Assembly: GCA_905236065.1 (NCBI GenBank)
Contig: CAJONZ010000087.1
Span: 1-64,000 of the forward strand
Length of the DNA stretch: 64,000 nt
Reading direction: 5' to 3'
Source of the DNA: an uncultured Bacteroidaceae bacterium
Lineage (GTDB): Bacteria; Bacteroidota; Bacteroidia; Bacteroidales; Bacteroidaceae
The notes under the pieces are model-generated. The model was not told where the DNA came from, searched no databases, and saw nothing but the letters and a program-made list of their open reading frames with translations. The stretch's first letter is position 1. Each line of letters opens with the position of its first letter. Shown piece by piece: positions 61,028 to 64,000 of the stretch. A program made the position numbers and the translations under genes.

Positions 61028-61072
61028 ATCCGCCGGGTCTCCTTGCAGAGGCTCGGCGGATAAATCTTTTTT
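61028..61072 (+). terminator. intrinsic terminator of the riboswitch operon
   Basis: A 14-bp stem (arms 61028-61041 and 61048-61061, two G-T pairs, loop CTTGCA) followed by AAATCTTTTTT. It lies 33 bp after the second receptor's stop. Confidence 0.85.
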
Positions 61073-61078
61073 GGGGGA

Positions 61079-61245
61079 TTAGTCGTGCATGTTCTGTGCA
61101 TGGCAAGCATCAATCACCTTTATAGTGTCCCCCTCTATCGTGTAGGCATAGTACCATTTGTCGGTGTTCGCCATGTGGTAGTCCGCCCATCGGCTGATGG
61201 TGGGGCGGCGGTGCGCTTGGTGTAGAAGTACTTATACTGCTGCAT
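61079..61245 (-). pseudogene. small toxin-like protein, frameshifted
   Basis: An ATG at 61245 opens MQQYKYFYTKRTA, then the frame is lost. From about 61190 a second frame reads TISRWADYHMANTDKWYYAY, then TIEGDTIKVIDACHAQNMHD and a stop at 61079-61081. One added base near GCCGCCCC would give a single 55-residue protein. The start overlaps the end of the upstream 87-residue gene, the usual toxin-antitoxin arrangement. The family is not recognised with certainty; RelE/ParE-like is a guess. Confidence 0.6.
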
Positions 61246-61495
61246 CTTCGTAGATAGCCTTGATGTCCTTCATCGTCAGTTCGTATGCCTCTTCGGGGGT
61301 ATAAAGTTCCTTGTCCATGTCGGGGAACTCCTCCTCCTGCGGTATGTCAGCCAGCGGTTTCGTCCTTATGGGTTTCACGCTCTCCATGAGCATCGTCACC
61401 AACTGTAGTTTTTGGTTGTCATCCAAATCCTTCACCAGCCCCCAGTAGTGTGTGATGGGACGAGTGGTGCGTCTTCTTGTTGTTATAGCTGCCAT
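61232..61495 (-). CDS. small antitoxin-like protein (87 aa)
   Basis: MAAITTRRRTTRPITHYW at the start is basic, the middle has a helical stretch (QKLQLVTMLMESVKP), and the C-terminus is acidic (YTPEEAYELTMKDIKAIYEDAAV). This layout, DNA-binding-like first and an acidic tail, fits type II antitoxins, and a small frameshifted gene overlaps its end by 14 bp. No family is assigned. It lies between the riboswitch operon's terminator and metF. Confidence 0.6.
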   Translation of the reverse strand: MAAITTRRRTTRPITHYWGLVKDLDDNQKLQLVTMLMESVKPIRTKPLADIPQEEEFPDMDKELYTPEEAYELTMKDIKAIYEDAAV

Positions 61496-61673
61496 AGTCG
61501 TTGTTGTCTATGTGAATACGGCTGCAAATATACATGAATTTTCTCAGACGCAAGCCGGTCTAATAAAGATTTTTCATTTTCTTTAGAGGAATGGTACAAC
61601 TTTTTTGGAATTACACTGCAAAAATTCGCTATTTTTTTAGGCTCACCCATCATTTGGCTCGGTTTCTGGCAGT

Positions 61674-61781
61674 ACGCAGGACTTTTGCTGCGATGACGCA
61701 GAACTCTATTCGTCAGTAGAGTACTGCGTGAAATCGAGTAGAGTACTGCGTCATCTCCGATAGAGTTCAGCGTGATTTTAG
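61674..61781. repeat. five-copy 13-bp motif array with 22-bp spacing
   Basis: TAGAGTACTGCGT at 61717 and 61739 and the variant TAGAGTTCAGCGT at 61761 are exactly 22 bp apart. Inverted copies ACGCAGAACTCTA at 61696 and the weaker ACGCAGGACTTTT at 61674 are also 22 bp apart. No gene is supported in 61500-61990, which otherwise holds a 13-bp stem hairpin and the metF promoter. Confidence 0.8.
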
Positions 61782-61791
61782 CGTTTTATTA

Positions 61792-61832
61792 TTTCTACGG
61801 AGCCCTCCTTTTCCTCCTTGGCTCCGTAGAAA
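61792..61832. terminator. perfect 13-bp hairpin upstream of metF
   Basis: TTTCTACGGAGCC pairs with GGCTCCGTAGAAA around a 15-nt pyrimidine-rich loop. There is no run of T after it on either strand, so termination is uncertain. Confidence 0.45.
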
Positions 61833-61934
61833 AATTGTTACGCAGAAAGAGGGCAATCGCGGATAGCCATGAAAAGCTTTACGTCTGCCTGAGGAACAGT
61901 TTCAGGGTGAAACAGGAAAGTTTTTGGGCTTTGC

Positions 61935-61966
61935 TTTGGTGGTTTGGCGGAAGTGGCGTAATTTTG
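61935..61966 (+). promoter_or_regulatory. promoter of metF-metH
   Basis: TTTG (61935-61938), 20 bp, TAATTTTG (61959-61966): a full Bacteroidetes -33/-7 pair, 24 bp before the metF ATG. Confidence 0.75.
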
Positions 61967-61990
61967 CAGAGGAAAAATAAATAAAAGAAA

Positions 61991-62947
61991 ATGAGAAGTG
62001 TAACAGAAATCTTGCAGCAGACGGACAGGACGCTTTTTTCGTTTGAGGTGCTGCCGCCGTTGCGAGGAAAAAGCATAGAACAAATTTACGGCACGATTGA
62101 CCGCCTACTGCCGTTTGATCCTGCGTTCATTGAAGTGACAACCCATCGTTCGGACTTTGTCTATAAGGAAGTGGGCAACGGGCAATACCAGCGGGTGGAG
62201 GAGCGACTGCGTCCGGGCACCGTGGCCATTGCCTACGCCATCCGGCAGAAGTACGACGTGCCAGTGGTGCCACACGTGATTTGCAGTGGCTACAGCCAGC
62301 AGGAGACGGAGTACGAGCTTTTGGATCTTTCGTTCCTGGATTTGAAGGACTTGCTCGTGCTGCGGGGCGACAAGTCGAAGCAGGATGCGCGTTTCATTCC
62401 GAAGGAGGGCGGCCTGCGGTATGCCTCGGAGCTGTGCGAACAGATTAACCGCTTCAACCAGGGGCTGTTGCTCTTCGGTGAGCAGCATGAGCTGTGTGGG
62501 GAACGTCCCTTCAGCTACGGCGTGGCAGGCTACCCGGAGAAGCATGAGGAGGCCATGAGCATGGCCAGCGACCTGCGGGCCCTGAAGCGCAAGGTGGAAC
62601 TGGGTGCGGGCTATGTCGTCACGCAGATGTTTTTCGACAACGAGAAGTATTTCCAGTTTGTGGAACGGTGTCGTGAGGCGGGCATCAACGTGCCCATCGT
62701 GCCTGGCCTGAAGCCACTGGGCACCCTGAACCACTGCACGGCATTGCCCCGCACGTTCAGGGTCGATTTCCCCGAGGAACTGGCCAACCGCCTGGAGAAG
62801 TGCCGGACGAACGAGGACGTGAAAGCCGTGGGCACGGAGTGGTGCATCCGCCAGTGCCGGGAACTGAAGAGCCGGGACGTGCCCTGCCTGCATTTCTACA
62901 CGATGAATGCTGCCACGCAGATTGAACACATTATGAAGGAAGTATGA
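61991..62947 (+). CDS. metF: 5,10-methylenetetrahydrofolate reductase
   Basis: 318 residues, normal length. The family start FSFEVLPPLRGKSIEQIY, HVICSGYSQQETEYELLD, LVLRGDK, the FAD-site GVAGYPEKHEEA, VVTQMFFDNEKYFQFV and PIVPGLKPLGTL are present. It makes 5-methyl-THF, the methyl donor used by the next gene. Its TGA overlaps the metH ATG as ATGA, so the pair is coupled. Confidence 0.96.
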   Translation: MRSVTEILQQTDRTLFSFEVLPPLRGKSIEQIYGTIDRLLPFDPAFIEVTTHRSDFVYKEVGNGQYQRVEERLRPGTVAIAYAIRQKYDVPVVPHVICSGYSQQETEYELLDLSFLDLKDLLVLRGDKSKQDARFIPKEGGLRYASELCEQINRFNQGLLLFGEQHELCGERPFSYGVAGYPEKHEEAMSMASDLRALKRKVELGAGYVVTQMFFDNEKYFQFVERCREAGINVPIVPGLKPLGTLNHCTALPRTFRVDFPEELANRLEKCRTNEDVKAVGTEWCIRQCRELKSRDVPCLHFYTMNAATQIEHIMKEV

Positions 62948-64000
62948 AAGAGACGCTAAGAGAGGCTTTGGGAAAACGGTTGCTGCTGTTGGACGGCGGG
63001 ACGGGTTCGGTGCTGATGCACGGCAATAACGACGAGCTGAACCTGACCGACCCGGAGGCCGTGAGGGGGCTGCACCGCCAATATTTGGAAGCGGGAGCCG
63101 ACATCGTGACGACCAACACGTTCAGCGGTCAGCGGATTTCGCAGCGGGAGTACCATCTGGAGGACCGGGTGCGGGAGCTGAACCTCGCCGCCGCCCGCAT
63201 TGCCCGCGAGGAGGCCGACCGCATGACCACCCTGACGCCGGAGCGTCCGCGCTACGTGTTGGGCGACGTGGGGCCGACGAACAAGATGCTGTCGATGAGC
63301 GAGGACGTGAACGACCCCGCTGCCCGCAGCATCACGTTCGACGAACTGGAAAGCGCCTACCTGGAACAGATACTGGCCCTGCTGGAGGGTGGCGTGGATG
63401 GCATCCTGGTGGAGACCATCTTCGACACGCTGAATGCGAAAGCGGCCATCTCGGCGTTTGTAAAAGCAAAAGAACAGAATCGAGCGGCGGGCCCGGAAGG
63501 CCGGCCTACGCCGGAGATTCTGCTCAGTATGACCATCAGCGACAGCAGTGGCAGGACGTTGAGCGGACAGACGGTGACGGCCTTCGTCACGTCGGTACGC
63601 CATGCCGACCCGCTTGCCGTGGGCCTGAACTGCGGGCTGGGTGCCAGCGGCATGTTAAACTACCTGCGGGAGATGGCGGCCTGCGCCCCCTGCTATGTGA
63701 GCTGTCACCCCAATGCGGGACTGCCGAACCAGACGGGTGGATACGACGACACGCCCGAAGAGATGTGTCGCCAGATGCAGGTGTTCCTGGACGAGCGGCT
63801 GACGAACATCATCGGCGGCTGCTGCGGTACGACTCCGGCTCACATTGCCGCCATGCGGCAGATGATTGATGCCTCGGAGACCGCCATCCGCCAACCCGTG
63901 AAGGCCGAGAACAAATTGCAGCTGAGTGGACTGGAACGCTTTGCCTTTGGCAAGGAGGATTTTGTCTGCGTGGGTGAGCGGTGCAACGTGGCCGGTTCGC
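62944..64000 (+). CDS. metH: cobalamin-dependent methionine synthase (partial, C-terminus off window)
   Basis: 352 codons visible. The homocysteine-binding domain has LLLLDGGTGSVLM, GADIVTTNTFSG, GLNCGLGASGM and the zinc cysteines GGCCGTTPAHIAAM. At about residue 340 the pterin-binding domain begins (FVCVGERCNVAGS). The cobalamin and reactivation domains are beyond the window. The enzyme uses methylcobalamin to make methionine, so it is a direct user of the B12 supplied by the preceding genes. Confidence 0.95.
   Translation, partial: MKETLREALGKRLLLLDGGTGSVLMHGNNDELNLTDPEAVRGLHRQYLEAGADIVTTNTFSGQRISQREYHLEDRVRELNLAAARIAREEADRMTTLTPERPRYVLGDVGPTNKMLSMSEDVNDPAARSITFDELESAYLEQILALLEGGVDGILVETIFDTLNAKAAISAFVKAKEQNRAAGPEGRPTPEILLSMTISDSSGRTLSGQTVTAFVTSVRHADPLAVGLNCGLGASGMLNYLREMAACAPCYVSCHPNAGLPNQTGGYDDTPEEMCRQMQVFLDERLTNIIGGCCGTTPAHIAAMRQMIDASETAIRQPVKAENKLQLSGLERFAFGKEDFVCVGERCNVAGS

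Noticed and set aside
61674-61781. Possible CRISPR array because of the regular repeats
   Set aside because: Units are degenerate, 22 bp in period with 9-bp gaps, partly inverted, and there are no cas genes.
61772-61984. A 70-codon frame before metF
   Set aside because: It covers the 13-bp hairpin and the metF promoter, and has no recognisable domain.

Overview
The window looks like chromosome from a member of the Bacteroidales, most likely Prevotellaceae. The signs are: promoters of the Bacteroidetes type (TAnnTTTG, sometimes with TTTG 19-21 bp upstream), almost no Shine-Dalgarno sites, fimbrillin-type lipoproteins, a C-terminal tail like a type IX secretion (T9SS) sorting signal, and anaerobic cobalamin genes fused in pairs. 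All calls come from reading the sequence; no database search was run.

Layout. (1) 1-4491, minus strand: an operon of an NMT1/THI5-type solute-binding protein, a Cache-HAMP-SpoIIE phosphatase, a STAS protein and an SLC13-type transporter cut by the window edge. It looks like a sensory partner-switching cassette. (2) 4914-6209, plus: a GH8 enzyme resembling reducing-end xylose-releasing exo-oligoxylanase. (3) 6190-36883, minus: one very long apparent operon of two fimbrillin-like lipoproteins, a 3982-residue secreted protein with a T9SS-like tail, a REP-associated tyrosine transposase (RAYT-like) gene, and a 4994-residue secreted protein. Both giants are built from dozens of VYGGG/VFGGG repeats. 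(4) 37071-38681, minus: an AAA-ATPase/PD-(D/E)XK protein (DUF1703 type). (5) 39070-60995: a cobalamin region. A plus-strand block makes the corrin ring (cbiHC, cbiET, cbiGF, cbiJD). A divergent pair follows, with btuF-btuC on minus and cobS-cobUT on plus. A minus-strand operon holds cbiA (split by a frameshift), pduO-type adenosyltransferase, cbiP, cobD and cbiB. A plus-strand operon behind a cobalamin riboswitch encodes two BtuB-like receptors around a CbiK/IhtB-like lipoprotein. (6) 61079-61495, minus: a small toxin-antitoxin-like pair with a frameshifted second gene. (7) 61991-64000, plus: metF and the start of cobalamin-dependent metH, a consumer of the vitamin made and imported by the preceding genes.

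The most unusual points are: the giant-repeat operon with a RAYT inside it and a frame-breaking 22-bp tandem repeat in one leader; short dispersed repeats at gene junctions that in places are translated in frame, including the whole linker of a CobU-CobT fusion; a CbiK-family lipoprotein that lacks a catalytic histidine but sits under a B12 riboswitch; two copies of a ~140-bp inverted-repeat element in divergent intergenic regions; and a five-copy motif array with 22-bp spacing upstream of metF.
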